Position numbers and translations under genes: made by a program
Part shown: one piece after another, positions 11,700 to 22,900 of the stretch
How the letters are laid out: each line of letters begins with the position of its first letter
How positions within the stretch are numbered: the first letter of the stretch is position 1
NCBI GenBank assembly: GCA_949752745.1
Contig: OX457025.1
Span: forward strand, 48,845,601 to 48,909,600
Direction: 5' to 3'
DNA length: 64,000 nt
From: Protula sp. h YS-2021
Lineage: Eukaryota > Annelida > Polychaeta > Sabellida > Serpulidae
Notes under the pieces: generated by a model
Told to the model about the DNA's origin: nothing
What the model saw: the letters and a program-made list of their open reading frames with translations, nothing else
Databases searched by the model: none

Positions 11700-12036
11700 C
11701 ATGTTTTTGCTAAAGCTAAAAAACGGATACAGTGTATGTCTCTCCAAGCTTTTAAGAAACTTTTAAGAAAATTTTATAACTCCTTGAAAAAGACAGAGAA
11801 ATCAACGGTTTGACAATTCAGTTATTTACTACCATTTATTCCAGTTTTTGCCAAACTTCAAAGTTCCGCCATTTCGAAAAAAATAACAGCCTGGTGGGCG
11901 AACCCCTGGGGAACATTCCTGCGTAACATCTAAACGATTGGTGAAAAACTGTAGGAGGAGTAGCATTTTAAAAATGAGTCAAAACGGGCATAAAAAGTGC
12001 CACCATTTTGTAAGTTTTTTGTCAATCGTCAAAAAA
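11700..12036 (+). mobile_element. 5'-truncated copy of the same hairpin family
   Basis: Positions 11748-12030 repeat 11055-11340 almost base for base (AACTCCTTGAAAAAGACAGA, then CAGCCTGGTGGGC). The unit lacks its 5' palindrome and is interrupted at 12037 by the 5' end of the next element. Confidence 0.65.
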
Positions 12037-13640
12037 CAAGCATGTCCAGGGACATGGTGACCAGCCATGACCTACAGAATATATATCCAAAAATCACAGA
12101 ATGGGAGAAGAAGCATTTTGAAAATTGGCAACCACAAAATTACAAATGTCCCCCATTTGGCCAATTTTGGGCGGATCACCAAAAAGAGCAAATTTTCAAG
12201 AGAGGTCTACCCAGAGAACAAGTATCCAAAATCGGAAAAGAATCCGATCAAAATTGTGGGAGAAAAGCAATTTGAAAATTTGACACCAAAAAATTAAAAA
12301 ATGTCCCCCATTTAGCCAATTTTTGGCGGATCGCCAAAATGAGTAATTTTTCAAAAGAGGTCAACCCAGGGAATATTGGTGCAAAATTTGAAGAAAATGT
12401 GATCAATATTGTGGGAGAAGAAGCATTTTGAAAATTGGCAACAACAAAATTACAAATGTCCTCCATTTGGCCAATTTTGGGCGGATCGCCAAAAAGAGTA
12501 ATTTTTCAAGAGAGGTCTACCTAGAGAACAAGTATCCTGAATTGGAAAAGAATCCTATCAAAATTGTGGGAGAAGAAGCAATTTGAAAATTTGACACAAA
12601 AAATAAAAAAATGTCCCCCATTTAGCCAATTTTTGGCGGATCGCCAAAATGAGTAATTTTTCAAAAGAGGTTAACCCAGGGAATATTGGTGCAAAATTTG
12701 AAGAAAATATGATCAAAATTGTGGGAGAAGAAGCATTTTGAAAATTGGCAACCACAAAATTACAAATGTCCCCCATTTGGCCAATTTTTTGTGGATCGCC
12801 AAAAAAAGTAATTTTTCAAAAGAGATCTACCTTGAGAACAACTATCAAAAATTGAAAAGGAATCCGATCAAAATTGTGCGAGAAGCAATTTGAAAATTGT
12901 AAATCAAAAAATTTGAAAATGTCCCCCATTTGGCCAATTTTTGGCGGATCGCCAAAATAAGTAATTTTTCAAAAGAGGTCTACCTAGGGAATATGGGTGC
13001 AAAATTTGAAGAAAATCTGATCAAAATTGTGGGAGAAAAAGCATTTTGAAACGAGCAACCACAAAATTACAAATGCCCCCCATTTGGCCAATTTTTGGCG
13101 GATCGCCAAAAAAAGTAATTTTTCACGAGAGGTCTACCTTGAGAACAACTATCAAAAATTGAAAAGGAATCCGATTAAAATTGTGCGAGAAGAAGCAATT
13201 TGAAAATTTGACACCAAAAAATTAAAAAATGTCCCCCATTTGGCCAATTTTTGGCGGATCGCCAAAATGAGTAATTTTTCAAAAGAGGCCTGCCTAGGGA
13301 ATATTCGTGCAAAATTTGAAGAAAATGTGATCAAGGATGTGGGAGAAGAAGCATTTTGAAAATTGGCAACCGAAAAATTTCAAATGTCCCCCATTTAGCC
13401 AATTTTTGGCGGATCGCCAAAAAAAATAATTTTTAAAGAGAGGCCTACCTAGAGAACATTCGTGTATAATTTGAGAGGAATCCGATCAAAATTGAAGGAG
13501 AAGAAGCATTTTAAGTAAAAGTTTACACACGTACATACACACATACACACACACATACGTACACACATATACAGCTACGTCGGGAAACGAACGACGAATC
13601 GCGATTTCTTCTCCAACTCGCGAAATGTACGCCAAAAATC
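12037..13640 (+). mobile_element. Hairpin-ended element with 154-bp dimeric tandem array
   Basis: Starts with AAGCATGTCCAGGGACATGG and GTGACCAGCC (5' palindrome) and runs through about nine monomers of 153-157 bp (marker GATCAAAATTGTGGGAGAAG near 12249, 12402, 12558, 12711, 12867, 13020, 13174, 13331, 13484). Monomers alternate between an A type (TTTGACACCAAAAAATT) and a B type (TTGGCAACCACAAAATT), giving a dimeric higher-order unit of about 308 bp. The array ends in AAGTAAAAGTTTACACACGT and a CACATACA-rich tail, as in copy 1 (1718-1750). Non-coding. Confidence 0.75.
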
Positions 13641-14399
13641 TAACTTCGTTATTAGGGACTTTTCAGACATAAGTTGTATATGAAAATCTCGGTAGATTTT
13701 TTTTACATTCAATTCCGAAAGCGAAAATATATAAAAGACAACAGATTAAGAGAAATTTAACAAAGCATGAACCCTGCGAAACGGAATATTTTGTTTACAT
13801 AATTTGCATATTTTACACCATTTTATGATATCTGCAACTATAAGTTTGCTGTGAAACGAGACTGTGTAAAAAATGTAAACAAACCGATTTTGTTTATAAA
13901 CAAAGGCCACGTGCTTTCTGTAAAAGAGTATTAGGGAAACACTAAATAAAAGCCAAACAAGCGTAGAGTTTGTTTTCTTTTATTTACACCATAACCCCCC
14001 TGTAATATTTATTTTCTTTCATTTCTATACATGAACTATTTAACATTAATTGAAGAGTTACAAAATATTGAAGAACAGTACAAAAGATATTCAAACAGAT
14101 GAATGTTTAAAAACATAGATTTATATTATACAGATGAAATGTTTAAAAACAAAATACAGATTTATACAGATGAATGTTTAAAAACAAAACTCTTTTAAAA
14201 TAAAAACAAAATACAGGAAAAATAATACAACAAAATCCTTTACTGATATAACCGTGATGTGTAAATAACCAACTCTATCTTATTTTCAAGCTCAGTGTTA
14301 TGTGCACTACTTAAAATTTAATGATTGGCCGAAAAAAACGTGAGGCAATGAGATATAAACCACATAAAAGCTTCCTAAAGAAAACAAAATACACAGCTG
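13641..14399. other. AT-rich intronic stretch
   Basis: Only a short degenerate tandem at 14095-14200 (CAGATGAATGTTTAAAAAC, three copies) is visible. Confidence 0.5.
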
Positions 14400-17300
14400 A
14401 AACTTTTAAACTAACATGCGAAATGTACGTACACAACCATGCACAAAATTTGCAAGTTTAGAGACCCTGCAACACAACTTGGGTGTACTACCCCATCTCG
14501 TGACGTTCATAAATTTAAAGTCGGTGACTTCATATGAGAAAAATGAACTGAAAATAACACAGTTAAAACTTTCAAAATGACATGCAAAATGTACGTACAA
14601 AACCATGCGAAATGTGCGAACACCAAAATTTTTTAATCACGGAAATATCGGCAAATTTCCAAGTTTTGAGACCCTGTCACGTTTGCGCGTACGCCCTTCT
14701 CGCGACGTTCATAAATTTAAAGTCGGTCACTTCGTATAAGAACAGTGAACTGCAAATAACAGGTAAAACTTTCGAAGTGACAAGCGAAATGCACGTTTAT
14801 ACACAATCATGCGAAATGAACGTATAAACAACCATGAATATGACACGGTCTCAAACTTTTGAAACTTTTACCGATGTTTCTGTAAATAAAAACATTTTGG
14901 TGTTCGCACATTTTGCATGGTTGTGTACGTACTAAAGTCGGTGACTTCGTATAAGAAAAATGAACTGCAAATAACACAATAAAAACTTTCAAACTGACAT
15001 GCGAAATGTACGCACACAACCATGCGAAATGTGCGAACACCAAAATGTTCTTACTCACAGAAACATCAGCAAAATTTGTAAGTTTTGAGACTCTATCACA
15101 TATTATTTACTCGTACTACCCAATCTCGCAACGTTCATAAACTTTGAAATTGGCCACTCCGAACAGAGAACTTTCGAACTGACAAGCGAAATGTACGCTA
15201 ATACACAACCATGCAAAATGTAGTGCAACCACCCGAAATCTACGACCCGAGTATTTCTTTTTTAAATACATCGGCAAACTTGGCAGCTTTTGTGACCCTG
15301 TCACATGAAACTTATCCGTACTACCCATCACCGCCACTTTCATAAATTTACAGTCGGTCACTTTATACGAGAAAAATCAAATGCAAATAACACACTGAAA
15401 CCTGATACGCGAACGCACATAGCCATGCGAAATGTACGAACCAAAAAACTTCTTAATACCTCGGCAAATGTGGCAGGTTTTGAGACCCCGTTACATGAAA
15501 ATTGCCCGTACTACCCAGCCCCGTGACGTTCACAAATTAAAAGTCGGTCACTTCGTATAAGAACAGTGAACTGCATGGAAAAACTGATACAAAAAAAAAA
15601 AAACTCCCACACTTGTGTAAACCAAAACAGAATCCCACAAACATGACATCACAGCGAAATGTCCCCAAAACAGTTTCTTTTTTTTTAACGGATCTGAAGC
15701 TTCATCCGCCTTTTTATTTTTCTTGTAAAAATTTGAAAGGTATGCCCGCAACTGAACTTTGTCCCTGTGTCCTAAAATATCACATGCGAAATGTACGTCC
15801 ACAACCATGCATGTAACAGGGTCTCAAGCATCGAAAATTTTGCCGCTGTTTCTTTGAATTAGAACAGTTTGGTATTCGCACATTTCGCATGGTTTTGTAC
15901 GTACCAAAGTCTGTCACTTGGTGTGAGAAAAGTGACCTGCAATTAACGCAGTTAAAGCTTTCGAATTGACAAGCCAAATGTACGTACACAACCATGCGAA
16001 ATGTGCGAACACCAAAATGTTCTTACTCACAGAAACATCAGCAAAATTTGTAAGTTTTGAGACCCTGCCACATATCATTTTCTCGTACTACATCATCTCG
16101 CAACGCTCATAAATTTAAAGTCGGCCACTTCTTATAGGAGCAGTGAACTGCAAATAACACAGCTAATACTTTCGAACTGACAAGCGAAATGTGCGCACAC
16201 ATCTACAACCATGCGAAATGTAGTGCAACCACGCGAAATCTACGACGCAAGTATTTCTTTTTTAAATACATCGGCAAACTTGGCAGCTTTTGTGACCCTG
16301 TCACATGAAACTTATCCGTACTACCCATCACCGCCACTTTCATAAATTTACAGTCGGTCACTTTATACGAGAAAAATCAAATGCAAATAACACACTGAAA
16401 CCTGATACGCGAACGCACAGAGCCATGCGAAATGTAAGAACCAAAAAACTTCTTAATACCTCGGCAAATGTGGCAGGTTTTGAGACCCCGTTACATGAAA
16501 ATTGCCCGTACTACCCAGCCCCGTGACGTTCACAAATTAAAAGTCGGTCACTTCGTATAAGAACAGTGAACTGCATGGAAAAACTGATACAAAAAAAAAA
16601 AAAAAAAACTCCCCGCACTTGTGTAAACCAAAACAGAATCCCACAAACATGACATCACAGCGAAATGTCCCCAAAACAGTTTCTTTTTTTTTAAACGGAT
16701 CTGAAGCTTCATCCGCCTTTTTATTTTTCTTGTAAAAATTTGAAAGGTATGCCCGCAACTGAACTTTGTCCCTGTGTCCTAAAATATCACATGCGAAATG
16801 TACGTCCACAACCATGTATGTAACAGGGTCTCAAACATCGAAAATTTTGCCGCTGTTTCTTTGAATTAGAACAGTTTGGTATTCGCACATTTCGCATGGT
16901 TTTGTACGTACCAAAATCTGTCACTTGGTGTGAGAAAAGTGATCTGCAATTAACGCAGTTAAAGCTTTCGAACTGACAAGCCAAATGTACGTACACAACC
17001 ATGCGAAATGTGCGATGACCAAAATGTTCTTACTCACAGAAACATCAGCAAAATTTGTAAGTTTTGAGACCCTGCCACATATCATTTTCTCGTACTACAT
17101 CATCTCGCAACGCTCATAAATTTAAAGTCGGCCACTTCTTATAGGAGCAGTGAACTGCAAATAACACAGCTAATGCTTTCGAACTGACAAGCGAAATGTA
17201 CGCACACATCTACAACCATGCGAAATGTAGTGCAACCACGCGAAACCTACGACGCAAGTATTTCTTTTTTAAATACATCGGCAAACTTGGCAGCTTTTGT

Positions 17301-17520
17301 GACCCTGTCACATGAAACTTATCCGTACCACCCATCACCGCCACTTTCATAAATTTACAGTCGGTCACTTTATACGAGAAAAATTAAATGCAAATAACAC
17401 ACTGAAACCTGATACGCGAACGCACAAAACCATGCGAAATGTACGAACCAAAACACTTCTTCTTAAATACCTCGGCAAATTTGGCAGGTTTTGAGACCCC
17501 GTTACATGAAAATTGCCCGT
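14400..17520. repeat. Complex satellite: about 200-bp monomers in about 1-kb higher-order units
   Basis: Monomers are marked by AAAGTCGGTCACTTCGTATA (near 14518, 14719, 14932, 15350, 15541, 15905, 16112, 16350, 16541, 16912, 17119, 17357; spacing about 190-240 with longer gaps) and by repeated CATGCGAAATGTACG-type words. From 15.3 kb the pattern repeats as a block of 1000-1007 bp (15305, 16305 and 17312 begin the same run). Blocks are near-identical while neighbouring monomers differ strongly, the signature of a higher-order satellite. ORFs repeated at the same 1-kb interval follow from this and are not genes. Confidence 0.85.
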
Positions 17521-17525
17521 ACTAT

Positions 17526-17800
17526 CCAGCAACTTCTCAGAAGACGCCCTTTCAACAGCCGATTCCGCATTCGCTGAGAGTTTTGTGTCTTTCTCGCCCT
17601 GCGATGAATGTGTGTTAGCCGACTCTTCCCTTTTCACTGGTCTCTCACAAAGCTCTTTTGACATGGTATCAACGCCTGTAATGACGCAATCGCTGTCCGA
17701 ACTGCGTTCTTCGGATTGCGCCACCCCTTCCCCAACGGTGACCGTAACTTCTGTGTCACGGCTTCCGATTGCACAACTGGGACATTTTCTGAAAATGTAT
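17526..17800 (-). pseudogene. Duplicated, broken copy of the PWWP-like gene's last visible exon (C2)
   Basis: Positions 17769-17526 match exon C1 (18408-18165) over 244 bp without indels. About eight substitutions, mostly amino-acid changing, sit in the first 90 bp; the rest is essentially identical. The splice donor is lost: C1 has G|GTAAGT, whereas here the sequence passes straight into satellite (GG|ATAGT). The acceptor equivalent to TTGCAG has become TTGTGCA. A new TTTTCAG lies 19 bp upstream, but its phase does not fit C1. The homology also includes about 25 bp of upstream intron, so this is a DNA-level duplication, truncated at the satellite junction at about 17520. Best read as a non-functional duplicate exon. 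Confidence 0.7.
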
Positions 17801-18164
17801 AACACTGGTATTACAAACGCTAAATCACTGTCAATTCGTACGACAGAGGCACTGACAACTTCACATCAAGTCAAAACAGCAACTACCTTTGAAGAGACAA
17901 TGAAGCGCCCAGGAATAACCTTCACATTTCATTTTCAATTCAAAGCTGAATTGTACAAAACTCTTACAATCTTAGCAGTGGGCACCGATAAGCAGTCCGT
18001 TTCGCCGACAAACACAACGCACGAAAAATGTTTTGAATTCTTTCAAACTTCAGCACCTGGTTGGCTTGACCAAATCTGCACTGGTGCTACATATATCACG
18101 ATACTCCTTCCGACACATCTCAGCAACAATTCTGACCCTTTAAAGATGCAAAAGGATCACTTAC

Positions 18165-18410
18165 CCAGCAACTTCTCAGAAGACGCCCTTTCAACAGCCG
18201 ATTCCGCATTCGCTGAGAGTTTTGTGTCTTTCTCGCCCTGCGATGAATGTGTGTTAGCCGACTCTTCCCTTTTCACTGGTCTCTCACAAAGCTCTTTTGA
18301 CATGGTATCAACGCCTGTAATGACGCAATCGCTGCCCGAACTACGTTCTTCGGATCGCGCCACCCCCTCCCCAACGGTGGCCGTAACTTCTGTGTCATGG
18401 CTTTCGATCG
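18165..18410 (-). CDS. PWWP-like gene, exon C1 (acidic, Ser/Glu-rich disordered segment)
   Basis: A 246-nt exon (2 + 81 codons + 1). The acceptor is CCGTTGCAG and the donor is G|GTAAGTGA (intron from 18164). It continues exon B in phase (G+CG = Ala) and encodes IESHDTEVTATVGEGVARSE... through ...SAVERASSEKLL. It is rich in Glu, Ser, Thr and Lys with no recognisable domain, as expected of a disordered linker in a chromatin protein. The other minus-strand frame stops within the exon, and its changes relative to C2 are all replacements, so the chosen frame is preferred. The plus-strand frame is also open across this stretch by coincidence. The next exon was not found. Confidence 0.65.
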
Positions 18411-18781
18411 CTGCAACGGGGATATTGTATGAAAATGTAAACTATTTATTCTGTGCAAGCGAAATGAACAGATGTTTTAAAATTAATTTAAACTCTGAGA
18501 TTTCTTCCAATGCCAATGTTTCATTCTAATGTAACAGCCGAGTCATAAACTATAACGTCCTTATTTCATCCTTGAACAATTTAAAGCTTAGCCGCACAGG
18601 ACATGCATGTTCAAAATTCTGACAACAGTCCGTTTCGCTTCAGTCTTACAAGTTCCGGTTCAGTAAAATAACGAAACTGCCCTTCGGATCACACGCACAC
18701 ACACACAAAAAAAATGTCGAATGAAACGAGAAATACGCGTCAAGCAAAATATATGTTGTACATTCGTCCACCTGTAATTAC

Positions 18782-18991
18782 CTGAAATCGGCGCAGGGAT
18801 ATTTTCCGCTGCTTTCTTAATCTGGCTACAGGCTTGGTTAACATCCGAACTGTCATCACTATCTTTAACCGGTCCCCCAACAATTTCACCCACAAAATGG
18901 GTCAAGTGGCCCTGATCCCTGCCGCATAACCTCTTTGCGGCTTCTGCCCAGGCCTTGATGTATCCCTTCTCGGGGTTTTTACACACCTCTT
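18782..18991 (-). CDS. PWWP-like gene, exon B
   Basis: A 210-nt exon (2 + 69 codons + 1). The acceptor is TTTCTTTCTGCAG and the donor is TCAG|GTAATT. It encodes EVCKNPEKGYIKAWAEAAKR and continues with HLTHFVGEIVGGPVKDSDDS and SDVNQACSQIKKAAENIPAP. The KGYIKAWAEAAKRL stretch has the character of the C-terminal helix of a PWWP domain, in which a basic/aromatic K.y..A..EA pattern packs on the barrel; the remainder is an acidic linker. The first two bases (AA) complete a Glu codon opened by the last G of the preceding exon. No homologue was recognised at full length. Confidence 0.68.
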
Positions 18992-19509
18992 CTGCAGAAA
19001 GAAATGACGGAATGCTTGATCATTCCACATTTCATTCCATACAAGTTTAGACGCACATAAATCATTCCCAAAAACCATGCGAAAACACACTGTGCGTAAA
19101 CGAAAACGATACTTTTTTATCATTCCAAGGCGTGAGCACAAAAATGACACGTACACAATGGTAATTTCAATTTCTATTCCACGCAAGTTACAGAGAGAAC
19201 AGATACCGAAGAGAAAATTTAAAAATAGGTGGTATACGAATAAGTAAAATCTCGCATATACAGTCCGTTTAGCAATGAGAACGTGCAACTGGCAATACAG
19301 GGATTCAGCACTTCATCTAAGATACTGAAAAATACAAGTCCTTTTGGGTCTGATGCTTCCGGCTAGACAATCGAACCTGCAAACTTATGAAGCACTATCA
19401 TGCAAAACTCAACGGAAACGGAGATTTGCAAACCATAAAACGACAAAACAGATATTTAACCCAATCACAGGGAAGGAAAAAAATCTGTCATTTCTTAATA
19501 ACATATTAC

Positions 19510-19568
19510 CAATTCCCACAGCCATAGGAAACAGTTTGAGCTTCCTGGGATCGGAAACTGTCTCCGGA
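19510..19568 (-). CDS. PWWP-like gene, exon A2 (short)
   Basis: A 59-nt exon (1 + 19 codons + 1) between TTTCATTTTTAG and G|GTAATA. It encodes PETVSDPRKLKLFPMAVGI. It was found by phase: exon A ends with GC and this exon starts with T (Ala), and it ends with G, which is what exon B requires (G+AA = Glu). The vs..kl.lF pattern is what follows the 'V.F.G' strand in PWWP domains. The three independent phase constraints make the exon more likely than its small size would suggest. Confidence 0.62.
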
Positions 19569-19845
19569 CTAAAAATGAAAGAATGTTTTGAAATCATGCA
19601 TCACTCTCAGCTGCTGTAAGGACGTCACTTCTGTCCTTGTCAAGTTTTTTTCAGTTATTACAGGAGCAAAAAAAAAATGTTACGATACACTGGTCTTTCA
19701 ACTCTACAAAAGTACAATTTCTGCGAATAGGACGTCATCATTCCAAAAGAACACGCAAAAACAAAAGGGAATCTAAATCAACCTGGTTTTACAGGACGTC
19801 CACGACCTGGAAAGGAAAGCAATAGAAAACTGTTTAAGAACTTAC

Positions 19846-20021
19846 GCAAAGTCAAAACCGCAAAACGAGACTTCTATACTTCTGTCAGGGTCCCGGCCTT
19901 CCACACGTGCACGCCACCACTTCCTTCTATACATGTGAAGCACAACGTCACCTGTTCTGTAGCGCTGCAGATCAACGAACCTCTCTGGGACCTTTTTAAT
20001 CCACCCTTTTTTCCGCGGCAT
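19846..20021 (-). CDS. PWWP-like chromatin protein, first recognisable coding exon (A)
   Basis: A 176-nt exon (58 codons + 2). It starts at ATG directly after a TTTCACAG acceptor (20022) and ends at a GC|GTAAGT donor. It encodes MPRKKGWIKKVPERFVDLQR, then YRTGDVVLHMYRRKWWRARV and a VSFCGFDF strand. The G-D-V-V / K-W-W-R-A-R-V / V-x-F-x-G-F order matches the beta-barrel of a PWWP (Tudor-superfamily) domain, with KWWR in place of the canonical PWWP. Such domains read methylated histones or DNA in the nucleus. Together with A2, B and C1 it gives about 230 residues. The acceptor right before the ATG implies at least one upstream exon (5' UTR or coding). The gene is nested in WDR55 intron 1 on the same strand. 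Family assignment is inference; a Tudor/agenet-like domain is the alternative. Confidence 0.65.
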
Positions 20022-20553
20022 CTGTGAAAGCCATAGGAGAATGATCATTAGCTGAATATATTGGGAATTTGAAATAACGACAACACAATCAATAAATCTT
20101 AGCGAAACTAACCGACCAGTGACCGGATACATTTTGTGTAGCATTGTGACTTTCTATCTTTTTTTTTACTGCTATGGCCGTATCGGGGCCCCCTGCCACA
20201 TTATTCTGATATGGGGCATTCAAAATCTCTCTAACCCTTGTATGTGGAGTCCCTCACGGAGTAGCAAGAAGGAACCCCAATCTTAGGTATGACCCGACAG
20301 CATAAGCTATAACTGCGCGAAATTGACCGATTTTTTTTTACATTCTAAGAGATCATCCATGCCGTTTTTTCTTCTATCATTACATCCTAATCTCGCCTGA
20401 ATTCAGCCGAAACGCAAAAATTTTCCGCAAAAGTCTAAGTGTGAATTGGCTTATTCTTTTAAGCGTTCAAGGTGGGGGGGGGGGGGGCCAAAGCATCCGG
20501 ACTGCGTTCAGGGTAGGGGGTTTAAAATTGGCAGAAGTCTGTGTACGTATTAA

Positions 20554-20751
20554 CAGGGCTGGAAATTTGCGGGTGTCCGAGACCCTCCTTTTTGGCTACC
20601 CAGAGTCCGACTAAGCCGCAAAAAATCAGGTCTTCTTGCGCCCTATGTTATCTTAACACGGTTTGGATCCTCCCTAAATAGCTTTGGACCCTCCTTTTTC
20701 AAAGACCCGGGTCCCAAGGACCCGGATCAAAAAAGCTAGTTGCCAGCAGTG
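20554..20751. mobile_element. Possible short hAT-like remnant
   Basis: Begins CAGGGCTGGAAATTTGC and ends ...TTGCCAGCAGTG, imperfect inverse termini of the CAGGGCTGG type; the interior has palindromic GGGTCCCAAGGACCC. No matching 8-bp flanking duplication, so uncertain. The rest of 20022-21340 shows nothing clear except a G13 tract near 20475. Confidence 0.35.
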
Positions 20752-21339
20752 GCCACTTACAAAAAATTGTAATCCAAGAAATCCAGGAAAAGACAACATC
20801 GACAGCATTTTCAAGCGAAACTGAGCAACAATTTTCTGAGCGAACATTTCTAGACACTTAAATCCGTAAAATGAAAAGATATGTTAGCTCAGAATTTGAC
20901 GCCCTCACAATTAAGCCTGTATTTTTACAGCAGCATCTTACACATTCTTAAAAAAATGACACAAATCACATCAAACACGCTAAAATAACATTTTTTCGTG
21001 TTTCACAAAATAACCGCGCTTTTAACACGTGTGTATTTACCTTTCAGGCATATCCTCATTAACTTTTTATCCACTTTTAATTTTTTCAAAAATTATCCAC
21101 GTGTAACCTGGACGTTTTTGCATTGAAAGTGATGCCACCAAGAACAAAGCCGCGCGCATACACCTCGTGACAGGTTAATTTGCATACTGAGTAAAAAAAA
21201 CAACATTCAAGTTCATGTACACAGTGTAGTGTTTCGCAGATAATTTCATTCCAAACCTTACCATATTTTTTATAAACTAACACAAACTAAAAAATATCAC
21301 CAAACAAGCATTTTAATGGCAGAAAACCTTTACAAAATA

Positions 21340-22900
21340 ACGGATTATTTTGCGCGTAAACAGTAACAAGGCAAGCCAATCATAAAAGTAGTGCTCACAC
21401 AATTAAAACAGCGCACAATAATATACAGTCAGCCTGTCATGAGCGTGGGAATCTCTCGCTTTTAGCCCGTTCACAGATCAAAGCAAATCTACTGCGAAAT
21501 AGAGCTTCTGATACGTGTTTGAATTGGCAATTCCGCAGTGAAGGAGGACGGGGGAGTGGCAGGAGAGGGGGGGGGGATCTGCGAAGCATATATGGAAGAT
21601 AAATATGACATTTTTCGCGTGTAAATAGCAACAAGGCAAGCCAATCATAAAAGCAGTGCTCAAACAAATAAAACAGCGCACAATAATACACAATCAGCCT
21701 ATCACATGTGCGTGAGAATCTCTCGCTTTAGCCCGCTGACAGATGCAAGCAAATCAACTGCGAATAGCCGTTTCGGTGTGTTTATCAACTGTCAATTTCG
21801 CAGTTGGCGTATACAAGAGAGGAGGAGGAAGGGTGAGGGGGATCTGGCCGGCAATTTTTTTTTTCACTTCTAGACTTTACCAGTGTATTTCGCTTTTTGG
21901 GGAAAGGGTGGGGTTTACCCCGAATGCCCCCAAACCCGTTGTTGCACCAATTTAACAGTACAAATACTACAATTTTTGGCTCGAAAAAAAAAACCCATTT
22001 TGATGTGCCAAAACGCAATGGCAACGTGAAACGAATCGATTTCTCTCTCTTTCTCTCTCTCTCTCTCTCTTTTTTTTAAAATAAAGCATACTCAAGATTA
22101 AGGACAGTGAGATAGTGAAACTCAGTTAAAGCGATAAGGGAGGGGGAGGTTTGCACGTCATTGTCTCCCACATGCTACACTAATGGAGCAATATATTTTT
22201 GAAGGATTGCGTCCTGCAATGAATAAAATAAGCCCATTTTAACGCGTTTATCAACTACCAATTTCGCAGTGGTTGTGTACTGGAGAGGGGGGGAGGAAGT
22301 TCTCGCCTGCAATAATCTTGAGTTTAACGGTGTTAAACATTTTTTTATGACTAATAGGCTTTACCATTGCATTTTGCTCTTGGGACGGGGGGGGGGCGAG
22401 GGAGGAGTGGGGGAGGTCGCGCACCCTCTCTATTTGCGCTAATACAAAAATGCACTTTTGAAGTATTAGTTTCAGTCAAAGCGAAATAAGTCGAATTTGA
22501 AAAAAAAGACAGCACAATTAAGATTAAGGTCACCAAGCAGTGAGAAACAAAACTCAGTTCAAGTGATATTGACGGAAAGACTGAGTGTATATTAAACTTG
22601 TACGCACATGACACACGTTTGTACACCCCAAAAATATAAATGGCATCACACAAGAATCTGCCTCTACACAGCGAAACCAGGCGAATTTGGGAGAATTTGG
22701 TGAACACAGCACTCAAGTTTAAGGGCATCAAGTAATGAGAGATGAAGTCAATTTCAGCGATAGCCACAGAAAGATTGAGTGTAAATAAGACATGTACGGA
22801 CACGAAACACGCCTGTTCGCACAAAAAAGTTATAAATTGCACTGAGAGTTTACAGTGACTGCAATTCACACACAACACGCGTACATGAGGCTTGCGAAAC
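21340..22900. repeat. Degenerate tandem duplications (265 bp and about 200 bp units)
   Basis: AACAAGGCAAGCCAATCATA recurs at 21366 and 21631 (265-bp duplication, third partial copy near 22240 sharing TTTATCAACTACCAATTTCG). From 22080 a unit of about 195-220 bp recurs (AAGATTAAGG and CACCAAGCAGTGAGAAAC versus CATCAAGTAATGAGAGAT near 22529 and 22724). G-rich runs accompany the first set. Long ORFs on the minus strand (22351-22902) have no domain. Confidence 0.6.

Noticed and set aside
18273..18458. Alternative minus-strand frame through exon C1
   Set aside because: It stops inside the exon, starts upstream of the acceptor, and every C1/C2 difference is a replacement in this frame.
17513..18529. 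338-codon plus-strand ORF
   Set aside because: It is antisense to exon C1 and its copy C2 plus their intron. The minus strand has proper donors, acceptors and phase continuity with the PWWP-like exons.
20554..20751. Complete hAT element
   Set aside because: Termini are imperfect and there is no 8-bp duplication, so it is reported only as a possible remnant.
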